64,000 nucleotides of DNA from Acidobacteriota bacterium (GTDB lineage: Bacteria; Acidobacteriota; Holophagae; Acanthopleuribacterales; Acanthopleuribacteraceae). Positions within the stretch are counted from its first letter, which is position 1; every line of letters starts with the position of its first letter. Under the pieces are notes generated by a model, which was not told the DNA's origin, searched no databases, and saw only the letters and a program-made list of their open reading frames with translations. Made by a program: the position numbers and the translations under genes. Below are positions 55,769 through 64,000 of the stretch, piece by piece. The DNA lies in assembly GCA_020439745.1 (NCBI GenBank), contig JAGQSC010000029.1, positions 248,001-312,000 of the forward strand. Direction: 5' to 3'.

Positions 55769-58200
55769 TCCACCTCCTCCTGAGTGACCATGCCGTTGGT
55801 TGGGATTAGCGTGGGGATAAGTTCGTTTTCGACTAGCTTCATTTGCACTGTCCCCTCGACTGCTTCGTCAGCGCGGACGATGAGTTCGGCCAAGGGATCC
55901 TCAATATGTTTTTGGATAATGCGCCGTAACGGGCGCGCACCATATTGCCGGTCTTTGTTGGTCAAGTCAAGCAACCAGCTGTAGCATTCGGGTTCCAAAA
56001 CCACCGAAAGGTTCTTTTTGGCAAGTGTCTGGTTCAATTCGCTCACCAACAACTCGCATACCTCGCGGAGGTTTTCTTCCGTCAACTTATTGAACACGAC
56101 GATTTCGTCAATGCGATTGATGAACTCGGGCCGGAATATGCGTTTGAGTTCGCGCAGCGCCTCGGACTTCATGTCGCGGTCCTTCTGATCCACATTCCCC
56201 GTCAGGCCTAGCGGCTTCTCAGCGACAATCTGTTTGGAGCCCACATTGCTCGTCATAATGATGATTGTGTTCCTGAAATCAATGGTGTTGCCAAAGGCGT
56301 CGGTAACCTGTCCGTCCTCGAAAATCTGAAGCAAGATGTTGACCAAGTCGGGGTGTGCTTTCTCAATTTCGTCGAACAACACGATGGAGTAGGGGTTTCT
56401 TTTTACTTTGTCAGTTAACTGCCCCCCCTCTTCGAAGCCCACATAACCCGGAGGCGAGCCAATCATTTTGGAGACCGAATGCTTTTCCATGTACTCGGAC
56501 ATATCGAATCGAATCAGGCACTTAGCGTCGCCAAACAGGAATCGAGCCAGTTGCTTTGACATCTCGGTTTTACCCACGCCCGTGGGACCGAGAAACAGGA
56601 ACGAGCCCATGGGCCGATTGGGGTTCTTCAAACCTGTTCGACTGCGCCGAATGGCTCTACTGACAGCCGAAATGGCGTCATCTTGGCCCACGATGACCTT
56701 ATCCAAGTGCGTTTCCATGTCTGCGAGTTTCTTTTTGTCTTCTTGCTTGAGCGCAGTTACAGGCACGCCTGTCCACGAGCTGACAACCTGCTCCATTTCA
56801 CCCAGCGAAACACGCAAGATCTGATCTTCCTTAAAGGAGCTCTGTTTTTCATCCTGAATCTGTTTGCGCAGTTTGATCTCAAACTCCCGCAAAACTACAG
56901 CCTGTTCGAAGTCCTTGTTGACAACTGCTTCATTCATTTCCTCGCTGACACGGCGTAGGTCTTTCTCCAGGTTCCTGATGGTCTGAGTGTCGGCCGTATG
57001 GGCCAATTTCACCATCGCACCAGCCTCGTCCATCAAATCCAGTGCCTTGTCGGGCAACGATCGGTCCGTGATGTAGCGATTGGACAGGTAAACTGCCGCT
57101 TGAATCGCGTCGTCATCGTAACGGACACGGTGAAAGGCTTCGTAGTGATCGCGCAGACCAAACAAAATGGTCGTGGCCTCGCCTTCGTCCGGTGGATGCA
57201 CATGGACGGATTGGAAGCGGCGAACAAGGGCACGGTCCTTCTCAATGTACTTGGTAAACTCTTTGTGTGTGGTGGAACCGATACATTGAATCTCGCCTCG
57301 GCTCAGTGCCGGCTTCAAGATGTTGGCAGCATCCAGTGAACCTTCAGCTGCACCCGTGCCAATGATGCTGTGAATTTCGTCGATAAACAGGATGACGCTC
57401 GAATCCTTGGTCGCTTCAGCAATGATTGATTTCAATCGTTCTTCAAATTGGCCCCTGTACTTGGTGCCCGCCACAATCAGCGATAAATCGAGTGCGAAAA
57501 TGCGCTTGTCCATCAAACCAATGGGCACGTTTCCCTGAACGATTCTCTGAGCCAAACCTTCAACGATGCTGGTCTTACCTACACCTGGTTCGCCCAAGAG
57601 GATCGGGTTGTTTTTGCGGCGACGGGACAGGATTTGAATGATGCGTTGAATCTCGATGTCACGTCCGATCAAGCGATCAAACGCACCCCGTTCAGCCAGT
57701 TCAGACAGGTTCCGACTGAACTCAGAGAGTAAGGGGTGTTCCTTCTTCTTTTTGTTGATCTTCTCCTCTTTGAGGATGTCGAGAAGGATCTCCTTGGCAC
57801 GGTACAGATCCGCGCCCATTTCAATCAACAGCTGCGAGGCAAAGGCATGTTCATCGCGAAGCACGCCTAGAAGAATATGTTCCACACCCACGTATTTATG
57901 GTTGAGAGACATGGACTCCTTCATGGCGTAGTGCAATACGCGTTTGGTCTCTTCACTCAGCGGAATTTCAACCGAAGTTGACACCTGCTTTTTGGGCAGA
58001 TTCTTGGAAATAATGCGTTCTTTGAGTTCCTGGACGTTAATGCCCATTTGCTCCAGGATCTGGATGGTCGTTTTCTCCGCTTCGCGCACCAGTCCAAGTA
58101 GAAGGTGCGCCGACGTGATGGTACTGGCACCAAACTGGGACGCCTCATAGCGGGCGAAAAAAAGAACCCTACGCGCCTTGTCGGTATACTTTTCAAACAT
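55756..58200 (-). CDS. clpC: ClpC-type AAA+ protease subunit
   Basis: HSP100 unfoldase working with ClpP. 814 aa. Two N-terminal Clp_N repeats (FEKYTDKARRVLFFARYEA and TKRVLHYAMKESMSLNHKYV), AAA1 with GEPGVGKTS, a UVR-type middle motif (NKDFEQAVVLREFEIKLRKQ) that distinguishes ClpC from ClpA and ClpB, AAA2 with GPTGVGKTE, and the D2 small domain. Placement between lolD and bamA is uncommon; overlaps lolD by 8 bases. Confidence 0.94.
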   Translation of the reverse strand: MFEKYTDKARRVLFFARYEASQFGASTITSAHLLLGLVREAEKTTIQILEQMGINVQELKERIISKNLPKKQVSTSVEIPLSEETKRVLHYAMKESMSLNHKYVGVEHILLGVLRDEHAFASQLLIEMGADLYRAKEILLDILKEEKINKKKKEHPLLSEFSRNLSELAERGAFDRLIGRDIEIQRIIQILSRRRKNNPILLGEPGVGKTSIVEGLAQRIVQGNVPIGLMDKRIFALDLSLIVAGTKYRGQFEERLKSIIAEATKDSSVILFIDEIHSIIGTGAAEGSLDAANILKPALSRGEIQCIGSTTHKEFTKYIEKDRALVRRFQSVHVHPPDEGEATTILFGLRDHYEAFHRVRYDDDAIQAAVYLSNRYITDRSLPDKALDLMDEAGAMVKLAHTADTQTIRNLEKDLRRVSEEMNEAVVNKDFEQAVVLREFEIKLRKQIQDEKQSSFKEDQILRVSLGEMEQVVSSWTGVPVTALKQEDKKKLADMETHLDKVIVGQDDAISAVSRAIRRSRTGLKNPNRPMGSFLFLGPTGVGKTEMSKQLARFLFGDAKCLIRFDMSEYMEKHSVSKMIGSPPGYVGFEEGGQLTDKVKRNPYSIVLFDEIEKAHPDLVNILLQIFEDGQVTDAFGNTIDFRNTIIIMTSNVGSKQIVAEKPLGLTGNVDQKDRDMKSEALRELKRIFRPEFINRIDEIVVFNKLTEENLREVCELLVSELNQTLAKKNLSVVLEPECYSWLLDLTNKDRQYGARPLRRIIQKHIEDPLAELIVRADEAVEGTVQMKLVENELIPTLIPTNGMVTQEEVECSS

Positions 58201-58891
58201 CGGTATCCCCCTGTTTGGTGGCCGTATTCTGAGCCTCTTCCAGCTGAATTATTCTATCACAGCGCTGCGATAGACCCGGGTTGTGCGTGACCAGCAGACA
58301 CGCAATTTGGCGTTCACTTTGGAGCTCACAAAGAAGGTCAAAAATTCTGTCTCCTGTGGCCGCATCCAAATTGCCTGTGGGCTCGTCGGCCAGGATCAAC
58401 GCCGGCTCCACCACCAGGGCCCGTGCAATGGCAACTCGTTGTTGTTCCCCACCACTCAATTGGTTAGGACGGTGGTGTAGTCGTTGGCCCAGTCCTAGCC
58501 GGTCCAGAAGGGTCATGGCTCGGGTGCGGCCGTCGTCACTATTGACGCCCGCTATCAGGCATTTGAGCCAAACGTTCTCCAAAGCCGTGAATTCTCCGAG
58601 CAACTGATTGAATTGAAAAATGTATCCGATCTCTTTTTGACGGAATCGGTCCCAGTGGGTTGCGCGCCAGTTCCGCGTATCTTGCCCGCGAAAGGTGATG
58701 TTGCCGGAATCAGGCTGGTCCATGCCACCAATGATGTTGAGCAGGGTGGTTTTGCCGCTACCGGATGGGCCCACCACGGACGCCAGCTCTCCTGCTTGCA
58801 GCGACATGTGCAGTGACTGCAGAACGGGCACACTTTTGTGGCCGCATTGGTAGGACTTGGTGATGTCCCTCAGCGATAAAAGTTCACTCAT
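58193..58891 (-). CDS. lolD: Lipoprotein-releasing ABC ATPase LolD
   Basis: ATPase of the LolCDE complex that extracts lipoproteins from the inner membrane. ATG 58891 is used because it starts SELLSLRDITKSYQCGHKSV. It overlaps the lolC stop by 8 bases; the longer frame runs into lolC. 232 aa. Walker A GPSGSGKTT, signature LSGGEQQRVAIARAL and Walker B LILADEPTGNLD. Confidence 0.95.
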   Translation of the reverse strand: MSELLSLRDITKSYQCGHKSVPVLQSLHMSLQAGELASVVGPSGSGKTTLLNIIGGMDQPDSGNITFRGQDTRNWRATHWDRFRQKEIGYIFQFNQLLGEFTALENVWLKCLIAGVNSDDGRTRAMTLLDRLGLGQRLHHRPNQLSGGEQQRVAIARALVVEPALILADEPTGNLDAATGDRIFDLLCELQSERQIACLLVTHNPGLSQRCDRIIQLEEAQNTATKQGDTDV

Positions 58892-60143
58892 AACGAAGCG
58901 CTTCCACAGGATCGAGGTTTGCTGCCTGGAACGCCGGATAAATGGATGCAGAAAACGCAATCAACAACGAGCCAATGGCCACTGCTGCCACTTCAATGGA
59001 ATGCACCTCAAACGGCAGATAGTTCAATACCTCATACACGTCGGAGTCCAATTTAAGCAGTTGGGTGCGATCCGCCCAAATCGAGAGGCCCACACCCAGT
59101 GCAGTGCCCAAGAACGTACCGATCACGGACAGGGTCATGCCATGACGTACGAATACGCCAAGAATCATCCTTCGAGACGCACCCATGGCTTTCATGATGC
59201 CGATGTCCCGATGTTTCTCCATGCTCAGCATGATCAGTGCGGAGACCATATTCAACGCCACGATCATCATGATCAACGAGATGATCAGGGTGGTTCCCCA
59301 TTTTTCGAGGGTCAAAGCATGGAGCAGACCTGCATTGATATCTCGCAGGTCGATGACCCGCGCACTTACCGGCATATCAGGATGACTGCGCAGGTAGGTT
59401 TTGGTGGCGTCCAGGGTGCGAATATCTTTCAGTTTGATTTGGATTTGCCCGATACGGTCCGTGCCCATCAAGCTCATGAACGACTCGATCAACACATAGG
59501 CGCTCATTTGGTCCAGGTCCGAACTGCCCGTTCTGAAAATGCCGACCACTTCGAAGGCCTTCTGCTTCAAATTGCCGGCACGCATGGTCAAGGACGGACT
59601 GGCAATCTTAGGGACCATCAAACGCACCATATCGCCTTGGGTCACACCTAATTTTCCAGCCAAGTCGTAACCCAACACGATGCCGGGCCGTTCCAGATCA
59701 CTGCGTTCGAGTTCCTCGAGCTGGCCCAAGACAAAGTGGCCGAGGGATTCGTTGACCTTGGATTCCTGGTCAGGGACGATGCCCTTGACTTGAGCTGGTG
59801 CCACCATCTGTTGACCGCGAGTGATCAACGACCACTCGCTCACCTGAAACGAAATCGCCTCCACACTGCGCACCTCGTCCAGAACCTGTGCAATGGCTTC
59901 GAGGTCGGCTGAGTCGAAGCCCGGTTCACTCCAGTCGATGTGTGTCACGGTTAACAGCCCGGTGGAGCCGATCAAACTGCGCAAGAACGCACTGCGCATA
60001 CCGTTATGAACGGAAAGACCTATGTTCAATGCCGCTACACCTAAGATGATACCCAGGGTCGTCACCAAAGAGATCACACCGATGAAGGCTTGTTTCCGTT
60101 TGGCCTTTAGGTATCGACGGGCCACAAAGGGCGCGAATCTCAC
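58884..60143 (-). CDS. lolC: Lipoprotein-releasing permease LolC/LolE
   Basis: Inner-membrane subunit of LolCDE, 419 aa. Four TM helices in the MacB-FtsX pattern: TM1 around residues 20-45 (TTLGIILGVAALNIGLS), a large periplasmic domain, then three C-terminal helices (ISLIMMIVALNMVSALIMLS; RHGMTLSVIGTFLGTALG; AVAIGSLLIAFSASIYPAFQ) ending NLDPVEALRYE. Only one permease gene is seen, so it may work as a homodimer (LolF type). Overlaps the cinA-like gene by 4 bases. Confidence 0.94.
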   Translation of the reverse strand: MRFAPFVARRYLKAKRKQAFIGVISLVTTLGIILGVAALNIGLSVHNGMRSAFLRSLIGSTGLLTVTHIDWSEPGFDSADLEAIAQVLDEVRSVEAISFQVSEWSLITRGQQMVAPAQVKGIVPDQESKVNESLGHFVLGQLEELERSDLERPGIVLGYDLAGKLGVTQGDMVRLMVPKIASPSLTMRAGNLKQKAFEVVGIFRTGSSDLDQMSAYVLIESFMSLMGTDRIGQIQIKLKDIRTLDATKTYLRSHPDMPVSARVIDLRDINAGLLHALTLEKWGTTLIISLIMMIVALNMVSALIMLSMEKHRDIGIMKAMGASRRMILGVFVRHGMTLSVIGTFLGTALGVGLSIWADRTQLLKLDSDVYEVLNYLPFEVHSIEVAAVAIGSLLIAFSASIYPAFQAANLDPVEALRYE

Positions 60144-60892
60144 GATGACGGCTCGAATCTCTTGGGTGATTCGGACCCAATCAACGTTTCTCTCTGTTTG
60201 AACAGTTGTGACAACGATTCGAAACAGGCTTCGAGCAACGATCGCTCGGTCGACTTGCAGGTCAATCGGGTAAAACTTCCCTTGCCAATGCCTTTCGGAT
60301 ATGAGCCAATCTCGACGCCTTTGTGTAGGCGTTGCTGGTCTTCGAGCACCGCTGCAAAATCCGACTCGGATTCGGACGTATCGACGGCTGCATAGAAAAG
60401 CGGCGGTTGGGCGGGTAAGACGCTCATCAGGGCCTCAAACTTGAGTAAAAAAACTTCGGGCAATCCCGGAAGTGCAAAACAATTTCCCACCTTGATCAAG
60501 GGCCAATGGATGTGATCGGTATGAATCAGCTCCACCGACGCGGGTAGCCGAGCCATGCGCAAATGTCCGTCGTGAAGCCTGGCGCCATAATAATCGCGCA
60601 TGATTTGCACCAATGCCTCACAGGTTTGAAGGGGCTGGTTAAAGGCTTCCGCGTAGGCTGCCATGGTCACGTCATCGTGAGTGGGTCCTAAGCCTCCTGT
60701 GGAAATAACCCACTGGTGCCTGGCGGAAAGGGCCGTCAGAGCCTGCGCGATCTCATGGATACCATCGCTGACAATGCGCACTTCGCCTACCTTGTGACCA
60801 CTGGCACCAAAGCGGCGCAACATGTGACTCACATTGGTGTCCTGTACCTGTCCGGACAACAGTTCGTTACCAATTACGAGTATGGCGATCAA
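60140..60892 (-). CDS. CinA N-terminal/MoCF-domain protein
   Basis: A 250-aa protein with the molybdopterin-binding-like (MoCF/CinA-N) fold: AILVIGNELLSGQVQDTN, VRIVSDGIHEIAQAL, VISTGGLGPTHDDVTMAAYA and ALPGLPEVFLLKFEALMSVL. The C-terminal nicotinamide-nucleotide deamidase domain of full CinA (PncC) is absent, so it is a short form. In NAD metabolism such proteins act on nucleotide by-products. First gene of the minus-strand envelope operon. Confidence 0.88.
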   Translation of the reverse strand: MIAILVIGNELLSGQVQDTNVSHMLRRFGASGHKVGEVRIVSDGIHEIAQALTALSARHQWVISTGGLGPTHDDVTMAAYAEAFNQPLQTCEALVQIMRDYYGARLHDGHLRMARLPASVELIHTDHIHWPLIKVGNCFALPGLPEVFLLKFEALMSVLPAQPPLFYAAVDTSESESDFAAVLEDQQRLHKGVEIGSYPKGIGKGSFTRLTCKSTERSLLEACFESLSQLFKQRETLIGSESPKRFEPSS

Positions 60893-60927
60893 GCGGCACC
60901 TCTAAACAGGATCTGCATTATAGCCCA

Positions 60928-60968
60928 GTACAACCGACGCTCAGCGCGTCAAGCTGACGTGGTTGTAC
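60928..60968. repeat. Long near-perfect inverted repeat between cinA-like and degP genes
   Basis: GTACAACC (60928-60935) pairs with GGTTGTAC (60961-60968). Pairing continues inward as ACG and TCAGC to make 16 base pairs with two single-base bulges and a 7-base loop. It lies in the 206-base divergent region. A protein-binding operator or an RNA hairpin are both possible; no T-run follows, so it is not a terminator. Confidence 0.6.
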
Positions 60969-61098
60969 CGGTGAAATCCGCAGCGCGTTCAGCGAAAACC
61001 CACAACAGACGGTTGTTCGAGCTCAACTGAGGCCATGGCATACTTCATGCTCACCTGGCCGTTGACTAATTAGGCGTCTTACGCCAAGGAGGTTACGC

Positions 61099-62463
61099 AT
61101 GTTTCGATCTCTTTTTGTGGTCACCCTGTGGAGTATCTTGAGTTTTGCCGGAGGCAAGCCTGCGGTTGTCAGCGAAGTCAAACAGGTGGGACCGTCTATC
61201 GCGGACTTGGCCGAGGCACTCAGCCCAACTGTGGTTTATATTGAGAACATCAGCCGCGGCAGTGGGCAGAATAAGTCGCGTACACCGTTTCACGATTTTT
61301 TTATAGACCCTAATGCGCCACGCGTGGGGTCCGGCTCTGGTGTCCTGGTCACAGCCAATGGGGACATCATCACCAACCACCATGTGGTGGAAGGTGCTGA
61401 CGAGATCCAAGTCACATTGACCGATGGTCGCGTGTTCGAAGCCGAAATCGTGGGTTCGGACCCCGAAATCGACCTGGCTGTGATCCGCATCGCGGCAGAC
61501 AATACAACCTATGCCAGTTTGGGTACTTCCGAGTTCGTCCGGGTTGGTGATTGGGTCATGGCCATTGGTAATCCGTTAGGGTATCGCTATACCGTGACGG
61601 CGGGCATCGTCAGCGCCTTGGGACGTGGTAGCGGGTTGAACGTTATTGAGAACTACATTCAGACCGACGCCGCCATCAATCGCGGGAACTCCGGTGGGCC
61701 ACTTATCAACATGAAAGGCGAGGTCATCGGCATCAATACTGCCATTATCGCCTCTGGGCAGAATATTGGTTTTGCCGTGCCAATCGACCTGATCCGACCC
61801 TCCTTCCAGCAAATTGTGGAGACTGGGAGCGTGGCGCGAGGCGCGCTAGGTGTGAATCTTCAGGAGTTGTCACCAGAGTTGAAAGACTATTACGGTACCA
61901 ACCAAGGTGCCTTGGTGTCGGCTGTGCCTGACGGGCCCGCTCAAAGGGCGGGTATCAAGAAAGGCGATCTCATCGTTAAGTTCAACGATAAAAACGTTGA
62001 AAGTGTGTCCCAACTCATCGCCAGCGTGGCTGTCAATCGTCCTGGAGAGCAGGTGAAAGTGACCGTCTTGCGAGATGGCAAACAGCACGACTATGAGTTC
62101 AGATTAGGTGATCGGAAACGCATCTTTGCATCGTTGGCCGGCGACTCCCCCGAAGGGGGTGATGTGGAGACGGTTGACATGGTCAAACTCGAACCGCTTG
62201 GACTGGAATTGAGACGTGTCGACGACTCCGGCAACGAGAATTATCAGGCCGGTGACTATGTGATCACCGATGTGGAAGCCAATTCACCTGCACGGGAAAA
62301 GGGCGTGACGCCCGGTTGGGTCCTGGAGCGCATTAATGAGTATGACGTGCGCGCAGCTAATCTAAACGCTATCAAGAAAGAGATAGCTGAAAAAGACGTG
62401 GTTCGCCTGCAATTGAGAGGAGAACGCGGGACGCGACTGGTAGGTGTACGTTTACGTAACTAG
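61099..62463 (+). CDS. degP: Periplasmic DegP/HtrA serine protease
   Basis: Envelope-quality-control protease. 454 aa with AAGGAGG 9 bases before ATG. Signal peptide (FRSLFVVTLWSILSFAGG), protease domain with catalytic triad His95 (NHHVV), Asp125 (DPEIDLAVIR) and Ser198 (RGNSGGPLINM). Two PDZ domains follow (from LGVNLQELSPELKDYYG and from LGLELRRVDDSGN). Expected substrates are misfolded envelope proteins, matching the BAM/Lol operon divergently encoded next door. Confidence 0.95.
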   Translation: MFRSLFVVTLWSILSFAGGKPAVVSEVKQVGPSIADLAEALSPTVVYIENISRGSGQNKSRTPFHDFFIDPNAPRVGSGSGVLVTANGDIITNHHVVEGADEIQVTLTDGRVFEAEIVGSDPEIDLAVIRIAADNTTYASLGTSEFVRVGDWVMAIGNPLGYRYTVTAGIVSALGRGSGLNVIENYIQTDAAINRGNSGGPLINMKGEVIGINTAIIASGQNIGFAVPIDLIRPSFQQIVETGSVARGALGVNLQELSPELKDYYGTNQGALVSAVPDGPAQRAGIKKGDLIVKFNDKNVESVSQLIASVAVNRPGEQVKVTVLRDGKQHDYEFRLGDRKRIFASLAGDSPEGGDVETVDMVKLEPLGLELRRVDDSGNENYQAGDYVITDVEANSPAREKGVTPGWVLERINEYDVRAANLNAIKKEIAEKDVVRLQLRGERGTRLVGVRLRN

Positions 62464-62960
62464 TTGGATCGCAAGTAAATGACGAAAGCACCCGCGCCGC
62501 CCATGGCGCGTGGTGCCTCGGCATAGGCTTTGATGAAACGTGCCCCTTTTTGCGTGATCCACCGCTCCACAACAGGTTTAAGGGTGGCCTGTCCCGAAGC
62601 CGCGTGTTTGCCTTTCCCGGTTACCACGATCACGCTGGGCACCCCGTTGGCAAAGGCGTCAATGACAAAGCGCGTAAGGGCATGGATCGCTTCATCCTTC
62701 GTCTTCCCGTGAAGATCCAAGATCTCGTTGATCTCAAAAGCTCTCTTTTTGGCCAACTTCACGCGAGTGGTTGGTTCCTGTTCGGATTTAGGCGCTTCAG
62801 TTGACAAGGACGCCATGGCTTCGAGAAAAAGAGCCTCATCTGAGGGAGCTGAAAGGGACTGGGCTTCAGGCGTGAGTTGAGGGGTCTTGTCGACAGGTTT
62901 CACCTTGAGTTGGCGCATGGCCCGCTCAAAGATGTCGTCAGGGGACGATGACGATGTCAT
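62460..62960 (-). CDS. Smr-domain protein
   Basis: A 166-aa protein; the start is set at ATG 62960, overlapping the SLBB gene by 23 bases, because longer starts lie deep in that gene. An N-terminal variable part is followed by the Smr nuclease-like domain (ILDLHGKTKDEAIHALTRFV, VIVVTGKGKHAASGQATLKP, ending GGAGAFVIYLR), with the HGxxxxEA motif and GKGxHxxxG motif. Such domains cleave RNA or DNA; some rescue stalled ribosomes. Convergent with degP, overlapping it by 4 bases. Confidence 0.88.
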   Translation of the reverse strand: MTSSSSPDDIFERAMRQLKVKPVDKTPQLTPEAQSLSAPSDEALFLEAMASLSTEAPKSEQEPTTRVKLAKKRAFEINEILDLHGKTKDEAIHALTRFVIDAFANGVPSVIVVTGKGKHAASGQATLKPVVERWITQKGARFIKAYAEAPRAMGGAGAFVIYLRSN

Positions 62961-63729
62961 TGGGTTCGATGGTGAAATCGGGTTCCTTGCCCGATTTGAT
63001 GTCTTTGACGTTGAGTTTGAACTCAGTGAAGATACCTTCCGATTCACGCTTAACGACCACTTTTTTAGCGCGTGCATAATCGGTCATGCCGCCTGCCTTG
63101 GCAATCACTTGCAACAACGTGACTCGGTCCCGCCGAGAAAACTTCAACTCGCCCGGTTTGACCACTTCGCCCGTCACATAGACCGAGAAGGGGATATCCA
63201 GCGGCACGTTGATGGTATCGCCAGGAAAAATGGGGATATTCAGATGGGGTAGTCCTTCATACAGCAACTTATGCAGATTAATCTCGAGGGTCGCTCCAAC
63301 GCCAGACCCTGATTTCCGGATCACCAGCAGTTTGTCACCCGCGTTTTCGGTGACCCCGCCTACCTGACTCAGAACGTGTAATAAATCAATATCGTACGTG
63401 AATGTGATTTGGCCCGGTCGAGTCACGGCCCCTATCACGGATACAGGTCGGGATCGCTGTTGCTTCACCTTTACGATCACTTGCGGATTGTTGAGATACT
63501 TGTCAGCCAAGCGATCCGCAATTAACGACTGCAATTCGCGGGTGGTCATGTTCCGAACCTGAAGTTGGTTCAGATAGGGCAAGGTAATGGTTCCTAAATT
63601 GTCCACTTGGTACTCACCATTCACTTCTTCGAGGTTCAATACCTGCACTTCCAACACATCTCCGGCACCTAAGGTGAATTCCTGGCCAGTACCTGTTTGG
63701 AATGCAAGGATGAGTGTCAAAAAAAGCAT
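62938..63729 (-). CDS. Polysaccharide export protein with SLBB domains (Wza type)
   Basis: A 263-aa periplasmic/outer-membrane export protein. Signal peptide (LFLTLILAFQTGTG), polysaccharide-export domain (FTLGAGDVLEVQVLNLEEVN through VKVKQQRSRPVSVIGAVTRP), then SLBB-type beta-grasp repeats (ITFTYDIDLLHVLSQVGG and SVYVTGEVVKPGELKFSRRD). No lipobox is visible, unlike Wza. Other polysaccharide genes are not in the window. Confidence 0.88.
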   Translation of the reverse strand: MLFLTLILAFQTGTGQEFTLGAGDVLEVQVLNLEEVNGEYQVDNLGTITLPYLNQLQVRNMTTRELQSLIADRLADKYLNNPQVIVKVKQQRSRPVSVIGAVTRPGQITFTYDIDLLHVLSQVGGVTENAGDKLLVIRKSGSGVGATLEINLHKLLYEGLPHLNIPIFPGDTINVPLDIPFSVYVTGEVVKPGELKFSRRDRVTLLQVIAKAGGMTDYARAKKVVVKRESEGIFTEFKLNVKDIKSGKEPDFTIEPNDIVIVP

Positions 63730-63774
63730 GCGAACCTCGAAGAAATACCGGCCTGCTGAACCCGGGCCAGCGCT

Positions 63775-63780
63775 ATTATA
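63775..63780 (-). promoter_or_regulatory. -10 element of the SLBB gene promoter
   Basis: Minus strand TATAAT (63780-63775) is a consensus -10, about 46 bases before ATG 63729. A CTGCCA lies 16 bases upstream as a modest -35. The start site would fall near 63768. Confidence 0.55.
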
Positions 63781-63856
63781 GTCGAAAAGCTGGTTTTGGC
63801 AGGCCCGACTGCATAGCTAGTATCGTACTAACCGGGCTATAAGTTTAATTTAAGGA

Positions 63857-63886
63857 TTGGTCTCCTAATCACACGTGTGATATGAT
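63857..63886 (+). promoter_or_regulatory. Promoter and palindromic operator-like site before rpsO
   Basis: TTGGTC (63857-63862) and TATGAT (63881-63886) with an upstream TG (extended -10) and 18-base spacer form a likely sigma-70 promoter for rpsO. A perfect 14-base palindrome ATCACACGTGTGAT (63868-63881) fills the spacer and touches the -10 box, as expected for a dimeric regulator. The regulator is unknown. Confidence 0.6.
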
Positions 63887-63905
63887 CCACCGATTATGGA
63901 TTGAG

Positions 63906-63928
63906 ATCTCTGCGCATTTGCGCGAGAT
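63906..63928 (+). promoter_or_regulatory. Hairpin in the rpsO mRNA leader
   Basis: atctc and gcgc pair with gcgc and gagat around an attt loop, with one unpaired T, just upstream of the GGAG site and ATG 63951. Ribosomal protein S15 autoregulates its own mRNA by binding leader structures in several bacteria, so this hairpin is a reasonable candidate for that; the pairing itself is directly visible. Confidence 0.55.
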
Positions 63929-63950
63929 ACTTTAGGAGAGCGACAGGGAA

Positions 63951-64000
63951 ATGACTAACAAGCAAGAAATAATTGAGAAGTTCCGCACGCATGCCAACGA
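63951..64000 (+). CDS. rpsO: Ribosomal protein S15, N-terminal fragment (runs off window)
   Basis: ATG 63951 preceded by TAGGAGAG; 16 full codons plus two bases are in view and give TNKQEIIEKFRTHAN, matching the N-terminus of S15 (for comparison Bacillus has NEIINEFKTHESDTGS). The call rests on few residues plus the leader hairpin and typical housekeeping promoter, so it is probable rather than certain. Confidence 0.75.
   Translation, partial: MTNKQEIIEKFRTHAN

Overview
The window reads as a piece of the main chromosome of a diderm (Gram-negative) bacterium of middling GC content. It carries lipid A genes (lpxA, lpxD), bamA, skp, lolC/lolD, FadL-like and SLBB export proteins, and many signal peptides. 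The mix of Ser/Thr protein kinases, a SpoIIE-type phosphatase, sigma-54 activators, ClpC with a UVR motif and large secreted beta-rich proteins suggests an Acidobacteriota-like lineage (Holophagae/Acanthopleuribacter type). Myxococcota or another deltaproteobacterial-type lineage is the main alternative. This placement is inference; no rRNA or tRNA gene is visible.

Layout. 1-6.7 kb: end of the F1 ATP synthase operon (atpD, atpC), a TrmN6-like methyltransferase, a LivJ-like lipoprotein, a STAS protein, ruvA-ruvB and a sigma-54 activator. 6.8-24.3 kb: an accessory, surface-oriented region. It holds secreted beta-rich proteins (one apparently highly expressed, one with a transglutaminase-elicitor-like Cys domain plus PPC domain, one with a dockerin-like tail), an operon joining an outer-membrane barrel, a membrane-spanning TPR/AAA ATPase and a second related ATPase, a decayed IS256-type transposase, and a DUF1573/TPR/NTF2-like operon. 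24.3-27.7 kb: nadC-nadA-nadB. 27.9-33.7 kb: a receiver-kinase operon with a HAMP sensor lacking an output domain, then a phage-shock locus (pspF divergent from pspA-pspB-hyp-pspC, with a textbook sigma-54 promoter).

33.6-42.8 kb: a long, tightly overlapped minus-strand operon: Ser/Thr kinase, membrane protein with a degenerate sulfatase-like domain, SpoIIE phosphatase, hslO, a NMT1/THI5-type ABC transporter and an S41 peptidase. 42.9-50.3 kb: pyrE, groS-groL (consensus promoter plus CIRCE), an HU/IHF-like protein, rsmI, a RluD-type synthase, two lipoproteins and a stand-alone MshEN protein. 50.5-60.9 kb: an envelope-biogenesis operon on the minus strand, cinA-like>lolC>lolD>clpC>bamA>skp>lpxD>fabZ>lpxA>yacG. 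61-64 kb: degP/htrA, a Smr protein, an SLBB export protein and the start of rpsO.

The genome is compact. Start/stop overlaps of 1-13 bases are frequent, and most convergent gene pairs meet or overlap at their 3' ends. The best candidates for an undescribed system are the barrel/TPR-AAA/AAA operon (8229-13036) and the kinase/degenerate-sulfatase/SpoIIE operon (38087-42841). The sequence supports both as coherent operons, but their functions are unknown.
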